From Sulfuriferula sp. AH1 (GTDB lineage Bacteria; Pseudomonadota; Gammaproteobacteria; Burkholderiales; Sulfuriferulaceae): a DNA stretch of 64,000 bases. Made by a program: the position numbers and the translations under genes. Location of the stretch: NCBI RefSeq assembly GCF_002162035.1, contig NZ_CP021138.1, forward strand, positions 2,108,001 through 2,172,000, read 5' to 3'. The notes under the pieces are model-generated. The model was not told the DNA's origin and did not search any database. It saw only the letters and a list, made by a program, of their open reading frames with translations. This document shows positions 56,724 through 64,000 of this stretch, piece by piece; the stretch's first letter is position 1; every line of letters begins with the position of its first letter.

Positions 56724-58507
56724 ATGCGTACTCATTATTGCGGCTCGGTTAACCGTGCTCATCTGGATCAAACTATAACTATCACTGGCTGGGCACATCG
56801 TCGCCGCGATCACGGCGGAGTCATTTTCATTGACTTGCGTGACCGCGAAGGCATGATCCAGGTCGTATGCGACCCTGATCGGGTGGACACCTTCAAAATC
56901 GCCGAAGAAATCCGCAGCGAATACGTGCTGAAAATCACCGGACGCGTGCGCGCACGTCCGAAGGCACCACCAATGCCAATCTGGCGACCGGCGAAATCGA
57001 AGTACTTGCACTGGACATCGAAGTGCTCAATGCTTCGGCGACACCACCGTTCCAGCTGGACGACGAGAACCTGTCTGAAAACGTACGCCTGACCCACCGT
57101 TATCTGGATCTGCGTCGTCCGGTCATGCAAGCCAACATGCGCTTGCGCTATCGCGTTTCCAAGACCTTGCGCGATTATCTGGACAGCAACGGCTTCATGG
57201 AAATCGAAACGCCGATGCTGACCCGCTCCACCCCGGAAGGTGCGCGCGACTATCTGGTGCCGTCACGGGTTCATGCCGGACAATTCTACGCATTGCCGCA
57301 ATCGCCCCAGCTGTTCAAACAGCTGTTGATGGTATCCGGCTTCGATCGCTACTTCCAGATCACCAAATGCTTCCGCGACGAAGACTTGCGCGCCGACCGT
57401 CAGCCCGAATTCACCCAGGTCGATATCGAAACCTCGTTCATGTCCGAGGAGCAGATCATGGATCTGGTCGAAGACATGATCCGCCAGATGTTCAAACAGG
57501 TAATGGATGTCGATCTGCCGGCACCATTCCCGCGCATGCCGTATTCCGAAGCAATGAACCGCTACGGCTCCGACAAGCCGGACATGCGCGTTGCACTGGA
57601 ACTGATCGAACTTACCGACCTGATGAAAACCGTCGACTTCAAGGTATTCCGCGGCGCGGCTGACATGGAAAGCGGCCGCGTTGCCGCGATGAACGTACCC
57701 GGTGGCGCCAGCCTGTCGCGCAAGGAAATCGACGACTATACCGATTTCGTCAAAATCTACGGCGCCAAAGGTCTAGCCTACATCAAGGTCAACGATGCCA
57801 GCCAGGTAACCGAACCCGGCCTGCAATCTCCCATCGTCAAATTCCTGCCGGAAGCCGCATTGACCGAAATCATCAAGCGTACCGGCGCGAAAAACGGCGA
57901 CCTGATATTCTTCGGCGCGGACAAGGCCAAAATCGTCAACGATGCACTGGGCGCTTTACGCATCAAGGTCGGTCACGCGCACGGCCATGCCGTCAAGGAA
58001 TGGCGCCCGTTATGGGTCGTCGACTTCCCGATGTTCGAGTACAACGAAGATGAAAAACGCTGGGATGCGCTGCACCATCCGTTCACCGCGCCCAAGATCG
58101 GCCACGAGACTCTGCTGGAAACCAACCCCGGCGCCGCGCTGTCGCGCGCCTACGACATGGTCTTGAACGGCTGGGAAGTGGGCGGTGGTTCCGTCCGTAT
58201 CCACCAGCAGCACGTACAGGATATCGTGTTCCGCGCACTGGGCATCAGCGAAGAGCAGGCGCGCGAAAAATTCGGCTTCCTGCTCGATGCGCTACAATTC
58301 GGCGCACCGCCGCACGGCGGCCTGGCATTCGGTCTGGACCGGCTGGTCGCGCTGATGGCCGGTGCCGAATCCATCCGCGATGTCATCGCCTTCCCCAAGA
58401 CCCAGCGCGCCAACGATCTGATGACGCAAGCGCCAAACAGCGTCGACGAGAAGCAATTGCGCGAACTGCACATCCGTTTGCGCAATCTGGAAATCAACAA
58501 GGCTTAA
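56724..58507 (+). CDS. aspS: Aspartyl-tRNA synthetase, frameshifted by one base
   Basis: Charges tRNA-Asp (594 aa if repaired). The first part starts [20 protein letters not shown] and reads correctly to VRARP near 56960. The expected continuation [19 protein letters not shown] is found one base out of phase, so a single G seems missing at CCG|AAGG. After that the frame runs to 58507 with class II motifs: [18 protein letters not shown] (motif 2) and [12 protein letters not shown] (motif 3). aspS is essential and single-copy in most bacteria, so a sequencing or assembly error is the likeliest cause. Confidence 0.9.
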
Positions 58508-58522
58508 ACTGCACGCAGCCGC

Positions 58523-58553
58523 AAAAAAGCCCAGGTCATGCCTGGGCTTTTTT
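58523..58553. terminator. Bidirectional terminator after aspS
   Basis: Perfect 13-base stem AAAAAAGCCCAGG / CCTGGGCTTTTTT with loop TCATG and extended T-run, between aspS and the convergent ArsR gene. Confidence 0.93.
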
Positions 58554-58587
58554 TTATCAGTGCGGTTAAAATCAAACGACCTGGGGG

Positions 58588-58917
58588 TCAGGCAAATCCG
58601 CAAAACACGTCACGCATCAGACTGATCAGACGCAAAGTGCGCGTATCGCCGACACGGTAATAGACGCGGTTGGCATCCTTGCGCGTGCGCAACACACCCT
58701 TATCGCGCAGGATGGCCAGATGCTGGGAAATATTGCTCTGTGAGGTGCCGACATTATCCACGATATCCTGCACACTGACTTCACGATCCCCGAGCACACA
58801 TAAAATCTTGAGTCTGAGCGGATGAGACATTGCTTTCATTGCACGCGAGGCTTGCTCGATATGCTCGTCTTTGTCGATTAAATCAACGTGTTCAAGATTA
58901 AGTGGGGATTCGGACAT
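58588..58917 (-). CDS. ArsR-family repressor with BigR/SqrR-type cysteine pair
   Basis: A 109-aa winged-helix regulator: MSHPLRLKILCVLG, the recognition helix SQSNISQHLAILRDKGVL and YYRVGD wing. It has just two cysteines, Cys40 (in LKILCVL) and Cys106 (in VFCGFA), 66 residues apart. This equals the pair Cys41/Cys107 of SqrR and Cys42/Cys108 of BigR, which sense persulfide by forming a sulfur bridge. The metal-binding CxC of arsenic-type ArsR is absent. It is divergent from gpmI across an AT-rich 131-base gap with the palindrome ATTATAAT (58948-58955). Targets could be sulfur genes or itself. Confidence 0.9.
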   Translation of the reverse strand: MSESPLNLEHVDLIDKDEHIEQASRAMKAMSHPLRLKILCVLGDREVSVQDIVDNVGTSQSNISQHLAILRDKGVLRTRKDANRVYYRVGDTRTLRLISLMRDVFCGFA

Positions 58918-59048
58918 CGTTAACCAGGATAATTACATGACGATATTATTATAATGCATCACAGCCTAAAATATACTAAAATCACCGCAACCACAAAGAA
59001 TATAATCCTACAGCTAATCCGCGTACAGCGCACAGAAAGAACACCGCC

Positions 59049-60584
59049 GTGACCCCAGCATTATTGATCATTCTTGATGGTTTCGGTTGCCGTAAATGCA
59101 ACACCGACAACGCCATCGCTCAAGCCAATAAACCCAATTGGGACCGCTACTGGAAACAATACCCGCATACCCTGATACAGGCATCAGAATCGGCGGTTGG
59201 TCTGCCTTCCGGGCAAATGGGCAATTCGGAAGTAGGGCATCTGAATATCGGTGCGGGACGTGTGGTATATCAGGAATTTACCCGTATCGATCTGGCCATC
59301 AAGGAAGGATCCTTCTTCACCAATCCCGCACTCAAGCACACGATTGAAGTTGCCAAACAAAATGACAAGGCCCTGCATATTCTGGGCCTGCTCTCCGATG
59401 GCGGCGTACACAGCCATGAACGTCATATCCATGCCATACTGGAAATGGCAGCCAATGAAGGCTTGAAAAAAGTCTATGTGCATATCTTCCTGGATGGGCG
59501 CGATACCGCGCCGAAGAGTGCTGACGTTTTCATCGCCAATCTGCAGGCCAGAATCGACGAATTGCACACCGGCCGGATCGGCTCGATGATCGGGCGCTAC
59601 TACGCCATGGACCGGGACAGTCGCTGGCAGCGCGTGAAAGCGGCTTATGACCTCATCACCCAGGGCAAAGGCGAATTCAGCGCGCCAGATGCGATGACCG
59701 GGCTCGATATGGCCTATGCCCGCGGCGAAACCGACGAATTCATCAAGGCGACCAGTATCGTTCCGCCCGGTACCTCGCCCATCCGCGTAGAGGACGGCGA
59801 CAGCATGGTATTCATGAATTTCCGTTCGGATCGCGCGCGGCAGATTTCCCGTACATTCATCGAACCGGATTTCAACGAATTCGAACGCGAATATCAACCC
59901 AAGCTGGCTGATTTCTGCACGCTGACCGGGTACAGCGACGAATTCAACGTCTCTGTCGCCTTCCCGCCCGAGCGCATCCGCAACGGCTTTGGCGAATACA
60001 TCGCACAACTGGGATTAAAACAGCTGCGTATCGCCGAGACTGAAAAATACCCGCATGTCACGTTTTTCTTCAATGGCGGCGAAGAAACTGTCTATGAAGG
60101 GGAAGAACGCATCATGGTGGCCTCGCCGGATGTCGCCACTTATGACATGAAACCGGAAATGAGCGCTTTTGAACTGACCGACAGATTAGTGGAATCCATA
60201 GAGCGCCGCCAGTTCGATGCCATCATCTGCAATTACGCGAATGCGGACATGGTCGGACATACCGGCAATCTGGAAGCGGCGATCAAGGCTATCGAAGCGC
60301 TGGACCAATGTCTGGGACGGGTTATTCCGGCGATGCTGGCGACGGGTGGCGAAATCCTGATTACCGCCGATCACGGCAATGCCGAACTCATGCTGGATGA
60401 ATCCACGCGTCAAGCCTACACTGCCCATACCACCAATCTGGTTCCGCTGCTGTATATCGGCAACCGCAGTGCATCACTGGCTGACAACGGTGCGCTGGAA
60501 GACATCAGCCCAACACTGCTCAATATCATGGATGTGGCGCAACCTGCTGAAATGACAGGCCAGTCACTAATTACGTTCGAGTGA
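59049..60584 (+). CDS. gpmI: 2,3-bisphosphoglycerate-independent phosphoglycerate mutase
   Basis: Manganese-dependent glycolytic enzyme interconverting 3- and 2-phosphoglycerate, 511 aa. The metal site ILDGFG (Asp10), the phosphoserine in MGNSEVGHLNIGAGR (Ser60) and TADHGNAE are intact. GTG start. Followed by the EnvC-like gene with a four-base overlap (GTGA), an association seen in many proteobacteria. Confidence 0.97.
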   Translation: MTPALLIILDGFGCRKCNTDNAIAQANKPNWDRYWKQYPHTLIQASESAVGLPSGQMGNSEVGHLNIGAGRVVYQEFTRIDLAIKEGSFFTNPALKHTIEVAKQNDKALHILGLLSDGGVHSHERHIHAILEMAANEGLKKVYVHIFLDGRDTAPKSADVFIANLQARIDELHTGRIGSMIGRYYAMDRDSRWQRVKAAYDLITQGKGEFSAPDAMTGLDMAYARGETDEFIKATSIVPPGTSPIRVEDGDSMVFMNFRSDRARQISRTFIEPDFNEFEREYQPKLADFCTLTGYSDEFNVSVAFPPERIRNGFGEYIAQLGLKQLRIAETEKYPHVTFFFNGGEETVYEGEERIMVASPDVATYDMKPEMSAFELTDRLVESIERRQFDAIICNYANADMVGHTGNLEAAIKAIEALDQCLGRVIPAMLATGGEILITADHGNAELMLDESTRQAYTAHTTNLVPLLYIGNRSASLADNGALEDISPTLLNIMDVAQPAEMTGQSLITFE

Positions 60585-61792
60585 ATCCACGCCACCTCAT
60601 TGTCGGTATGGCATTCGCGCTGCACTTGCTCAGCGTGAATGCTTACGGCGCACAAGATGCAGCCGAGCTAGCCACAATACGCTCCAAGATTCAGCAATTG
60701 CGCGAGCAGAATCATGTGGCCGAAACCAATCGCAACCGGGCGGCAGATGCGCTGAAGCAATCCGAACGGGCCATCAGCGATGCCAACCGTACCCTGTTCG
60801 AGCTGAATCAGCAGCGCAATGACACCGAACTCGCGCTGACACAACTGCGCAACCGCAGCCAAACCACGCATAACGCCATAGACCGGCAGCAGCAGGAATT
60901 GATGAAGCTTATCCGGCAACAGTATTTTTCCGGACAATCCGACACCGCAAAACTGCTGATGAACGGCGGCAATCCCAATCAGATGGCGCGCAACCTGACT
61001 TACTTCAGCTACATCAGCCGTGCTCGCAATCAGCTGATCAGCGCATTGCAACAGAATCTCAATCAACTGGATCAGCTCACGCAGGCACAGCAACAGCAAC
61101 AAGCGCGGCTGGATCAGATTCGTCAGCAGCATCAGCAACAACGGCAAGTATTACAGCAACAACGCCAGATAAAACAGCAAGTCGTACAGCAGCTCGGTTC
61201 CGAAATCCAGCAACAGCGCCAGCAAATCGCCACGCTGGAACAGAATGAAAAACGCATCACCAAACTGATGCAGGATCTGGCGAGGGCAATAGCAAAAAGA
61301 AAGGCCAGAGAAGCCGCCGAGGCGCGCAAAGCAAGGCCCATTGCACCTCATGGCGGCCCGGTCAGACAGCTGGCTCAACCCTTTACGCCGGATACTGGTC
61401 TGGGGCGCCTCAAAGGCCGCCTGATTATGCCGACCCGGGGGGAACTTATCCACCGCTTCGGCACTCCACGTGAACAGGGTGGAACTTTGTGGAAAGGCTT
61501 ATTCATCAAAGCCCCCGCCGGCCAACCGGTTCATAGCGTCGCCAACGGACAAGTCGTCTTTGCCGACTGGCTACGCGGCTTCGGCAACCTGATTATCATC
61601 GATCACGGCGGCGGTTATATGAGTCTGTACAGCAATAATGAAACCCTGTATAAACAGGTTGGTAGTAGCGTCAAAGCTGGCGATACTATCGCCAGCGTAG
61701 GTAACACCGGCGGGAATAGCGAGACGGGTTTATATTTCGAATTACGCTACCAAAGTCAAGCATTTGACCCCAGTAATTGGTTAGCGAGGTAA
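60581..61792 (+). CDS. envC: EnvC-like murein hydrolase activator (degenerate LytM)
   Basis: A 403-aa secreted protein: signal peptide, Gln-rich coiled coil (about 25-235), and a C-terminal LytM (M23) domain. The catalytic set is degenerate: the HxH of active M23 is GLYFELR and the earlier His of YGHN-type is replaced in SLYSNNETL. Such domains activate amidases at the division septum instead of cutting themselves. GTG start overlapping gpmI. The ctpA gene follows 15 bases on. Confidence 0.9.
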   Translation: MNPRHLIVGMAFALHLLSVNAYGAQDAAELATIRSKIQQLREQNHVAETNRNRAADALKQSERAISDANRTLFELNQQRNDTELALTQLRNRSQTTHNAIDRQQQELMKLIRQQYFSGQSDTAKLLMNGGNPNQMARNLTYFSYISRARNQLISALQQNLNQLDQLTQAQQQQQARLDQIRQQHQQQRQVLQQQRQIKQQVVQQLGSEIQQQRQQIATLEQNEKRITKLMQDLARAIAKRKAREAAEARKARPIAPHGGPVRQLAQPFTPDTGLGRLKGRLIMPTRGELIHRFGTPREQGGTLWKGLFIKAPAGQPVHSVANGQVVFADWLRGFGNLIIIDHGGGYMSLYSNNETLYKQVGSSVKAGDTIASVGNTGGNSETGLYFELRYQSQAFDPSNWLAR

Positions 61793-61807
61793 ACAAGGAT
61801 GCCAGTA

Positions 61808-63265
61808 ATGCGTAACAAACTACAAAAAATAAGTTTAGTCGGGTCCGGTATTGTCATCGGCGTCGCACTCTCGCTAAACCTGCCTGCCATCGCCGATCGC
61901 GAAGCAACCCAACCCTTGCCGCTCGATGAACTGCGTGCATTTACCGAGGTCTTCGGCAAAATCAAAAGCGATTACGTCGAACCTGTCGGAGACAAAAAAC
62001 TCATCGATTCGGCGATCAACGGCATGTTATCCGGACTCGACCCCCACTCCGCCTACATGGATGCAGATGCCTTCAAGGATCTGCAAGTCGGCACCCAGGG
62101 TGAATTCGGCGGATTGGGCATAGAAGTCGGCATGGAAGACGGCTTTGTCAAGGTCGTCTCGCCCATAGAAGACACGCCGGCCCAGAAAGCCGGGCTGAAA
62201 AGCGGCGACCTCATCATCAAACTCGACGACACCCCGGTCAAAGGCCTGACGATTAACGATGCCGTGAAACGCATGCGCGGCAAACCCAACACGCCCATTA
62301 CCTTGACCATCATACGCAAGGGCGTCAGCAAGCCTTTTACCGTCACCCTGATTCGCGCCGTTATCAAAGTCAAGAGCGTGAAATACAAATTGGTTGAACC
62401 CAACTTCGGTTACATTCGCATCACGCAGTTCCAGGAACACACCGGCGAAAATATGGTTCAAGCCATAGACGCCTTGCAAAAGGAAAACAAAGGTGCACTG
62501 AAAGGCGTAGTGCTGGATCTGCGCAACGACCCGGGTGGCCTGCTCAATGGCGCGGTGGGCGTATCCGCTGCATTTCTTAAACCCGATAGCCTCGTGGTAT
62601 ATACCGATGGCCGTGCAGAAGATTCCAAAATGAAACTGACCGCCTCGCCCGATTTCTACTTGCGCGGCAATCAGGCTGACTACCTCAAGAACTTGCCGGC
62701 CTGGGTAAAAACCGTGCCTATGGTGGTGCTCGTCAATGCCGGCTCGGCTTCCGCTTCGGAAATTGTCGCAGGTGCGTTACAGGACCATAAACGTGCCATC
62801 GTGCTTGGCACCCAGTCCTTCGGCAAGGGCTCGGTACAGACGATACTGCCATTGGGCAACGGCACTGGCATCAAATTGACCACTGCGCGTTATTTCACAC
62901 CTAGCGGGCGTTCGATTCAGAACAAAGGTATCACGCCGGATATCATTGTCGAGGAAGGCAAAGTCGTTGGCAGCGATCAACAGGATGGATTCGGCGTACG
63001 CGAAGCCGATCTGGAAAATCATCTGAGCAACCCGAATAGCCCGGCCGATACGGGTACTCTCGTTCCGCCGAAAATTGTCGCCCCGCAAAAAACCGATGAC
63101 AAATCCGGCAAACCGGCCAAAGGCAACAAACTGGAACCAGGCGAAATTGTTTCCAAGGATGATTTCCAGCTCAATCAGGCACTCAGCTTGTTAAAGGGGA
63201 TCAACATCCTTAAGAATGCTGACGCATCGACGAAAGCCGTTGAAAGCAGCACTGCAAAACAGTAA
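61808..63265 (+). CDS. ctpA: C-terminal processing protease CtpA/Prc (S41)
   Basis: Periplasmic S41 protease, 485 aa, with a signal anchor (LVGSGIVIGVALSLNLPAIA), a PDZ domain (GGLGIEVGMEDGFVKVVSP) and the catalytic Ser in NAGSASASEIVAG with Lys in FGKGSVQT. Such proteases trim and degrade periplasmic proteins. ATG at 61808 has AAGGA eight bases upstream; the ATG three codons earlier is too close to it. gpmI-envC-ctpA is a common order. Confidence 0.95.
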   Translation: MRNKLQKISLVGSGIVIGVALSLNLPAIADREATQPLPLDELRAFTEVFGKIKSDYVEPVGDKKLIDSAINGMLSGLDPHSAYMDADAFKDLQVGTQGEFGGLGIEVGMEDGFVKVVSPIEDTPAQKAGLKSGDLIIKLDDTPVKGLTINDAVKRMRGKPNTPITLTIIRKGVSKPFTVTLIRAVIKVKSVKYKLVEPNFGYIRITQFQEHTGENMVQAIDALQKENKGALKGVVLDLRNDPGGLLNGAVGVSAAFLKPDSLVVYTDGRAEDSKMKLTASPDFYLRGNQADYLKNLPAWVKTVPMVVLVNAGSASASEIVAGALQDHKRAIVLGTQSFGKGSVQTILPLGNGTGIKLTTARYFTPSGRSIQNKGITPDIIVEEGKVVGSDQQDGFGVREADLENHLSNPNSPADTGTLVPPKIVAPQKTDDKSGKPAKGNKLEPGEIVSKDDFQLNQALSLLKGINILKNADASTKAVESSTAKQ

Positions 63266-63267
63266 CC

Positions 63268-64000
63268 ATGCAAGATGCTGACCTGCTTCGTTACAGCCGG
63301 CATATCCTGCTCAACGATATCGGCATAACAGGTCAGCAAGCCATTCTCGATGCTCGCGTCCTCATTATCGGCGCGGGCGGTCTGGGTTCCCCGGTTGCCC
63401 TCTATCTGGCCGCCAGTGGTGTCGGTCACATCACTATCGCCGACAACGACAGCGTCGACTGCAGTAATCTGCAGCGACAAATCATTCATGACGATGCCGC
63501 CATCGGGCAAAACAAGGCGGTCTCCGCGGCTGCCAGCATCCACAGGCTCAATCCGCGCGTGCACGTCACGCCTGTTTGCGAGCGACTGTCTGGCACACTG
63601 CTCGAGCATCACGTTGCCGCGCATGACGTCATTATTGATGCCAGCGACAACTTCGCCACGCGCCATGCCATCAACCGCGCTTGCCTTGCGCATCGCAAAC
63701 CGCTGGTTTCAGGGGCAGCGGTTCGCTTTGACGGGCAAGTCAGCATCTTTGACATGCGCCGGCCTGACAGTCCGTGCTATCACTGCCTGTATCCGGAAAA
63801 CAGCGATGCTGATGAAGTGAGATGTGCAGAAAACGGCGTGTTTTCACCGCTGGTCGGCATCATCGGCGCGACGCAAGCCGCCGAAGCACTCAAACTCATC
63901 TGCGGCGCGGGAAAAACATTGAATGGTCGTCTGTTACTGCTGGATGCGCTTGATATGCAGTGGCGCAGCATCAAACTTACACGCGATTCGGAATGCGATG
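63268..64000 (+). CDS. MoeB/ThiF-type adenylyltransferase, partial
   Basis: E1-like enzyme that adenylylates the C-terminal glycine of a sulfur carrier such as MoaD or ThiS. The first 244 residues are in the window; the gene runs off the end. Motifs: ATP loop GAGGLGSPVALYLAASGVG, NLQRQI and DASDNFATRHAIN; the zinc pair begins CYHC. It is two bases after the ctpA stop. MoaD as partner fits the moeA-moaDE cluster in this window, but ThiS is an equal candidate. Confidence 0.92.
   Translation, partial: MQDADLLRYSRHILLNDIGITGQQAILDARVLIIGAGGLGSPVALYLAASGVGHITIADNDSVDCSNLQRQIIHDDAAIGQNKAVSAAASIHRLNPRVHVTPVCERLSGTLLEHHVAAHDVIIDASDNFATRHAINRACLAHRKPLVSGAAVRFDGQVSIFDMRRPDSPCYHCLYPENSDADEVRCAENGVFSPLVGIIGATQAAEALKLICGAGKTLNGRLLLLDALDMQWRSIKLTRDSECD

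Noticed and set aside
60880-61220. CAG/CAA-rich stretch as a DNA repeat element
   Set aside because: It encodes the Gln-rich coiled coil of the EnvC-like protein with imperfect units; no independent repeat.
1-64000. CRISPR arrays, tRNA or rRNA genes, insertion sequences, prophage
   Set aside because: No regular direct repeats, cloverleaf-like sequences, rRNA segments or transposase/integrase motifs were recognised on either strand.

Overview
The window reads as chromosomal DNA of a sulfur-oxidising betaproteobacterium, most likely a Nitrosomonadales member of the Sulfuricella/Sulfuriferula type. This is inferred from the mix of thiosulfate-oxidation genes (tsdB, tsdA, soxB), a cbb3-like oxidase, several c-type cytochromes, an EF-P with arginine at its tip, and betaproteobacterial housekeeping gene pairs. 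Coding density is high and I found no rRNA, tRNA, CRISPR array, insertion sequence or prophage.

Positions 1-9000 are all on the minus strand: katE (large catalase), an alpha/beta hydrolase, then a tightly coupled run tsdB-tsdA-ccoN-like-ccoO/P-like triheme fusion-small membrane protein-soxB. The run holds a thiosulfate dehydrogenase, its diheme electron acceptor, a terminal oxygen reductase and the thiosulfohydrolase SoxB. It looks like a self-contained thiosulfate-to-oxygen electron path and is the most interesting block here. SoxB lacks the expected Tat signal, and the oxidase has Gln where cbb3 enzymes have a conserved Glu. Between katE and a divergent csbD-like stress gene lie two copies of a TGTACG-N4-CGTACR dyad.

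Positions 9500-21700 hold pepN, efp, a molybdenum-cofactor cluster (moeA-moaD-moaE, convergent with a ModE-type HTH gene), a DUF302 protein, a small cytochrome c, an M48 protease, orn, and the minus-strand operon nudix - secreted Cys/His/Asp protein - mnmA, then a Lys/Ala-rich secreted protein and rluE. Positions 21700-31900 hold icd, cspA, clpS-clpA, the dTDP-L-rhamnose operon rmlBACD and a MASE1-GGDEF-EAL protein. EF-P has Arg32, the residue modified by EarP with dTDP-rhamnose in relatives, so rmlBACD and efp may be functionally linked.

Positions 32000-45600 hold a FIST-domain sensor coupled to an ERCC4-type nuclease, a Slp-like protein with SemiSWEET and DUF3025 genes, prfB (with its programmed frameshift)-lysS, a CZB-GGDEF protein with a degenerate active site, the ybbA-ybbP/tesA divergent locus, and a HAMP-GGDEF gene that abuts a remnant of an XRE-type antitoxin. 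Positions 45500-64000 hold a secretin-N-domain protein with a metallo-beta-lactamase partner, a plus-strand run (GyrI-like, CobD-like, SpmAB fusion, ppx, cytochrome b561, yaeQ), a cytochrome c' lipoprotein, a Gcr-family membrane protein, fmdB, DUF502, aspS (broken by one missing base), an ArsR regulator with the cysteine spacing of persulfide sensors, and gpmI - envC-like - ctpA - moeB/thiF (cut by the window end).

The window was read by eye without database searches. Family names come from recognised motifs, lengths and gene order. Functional detail beyond the motifs is inference.
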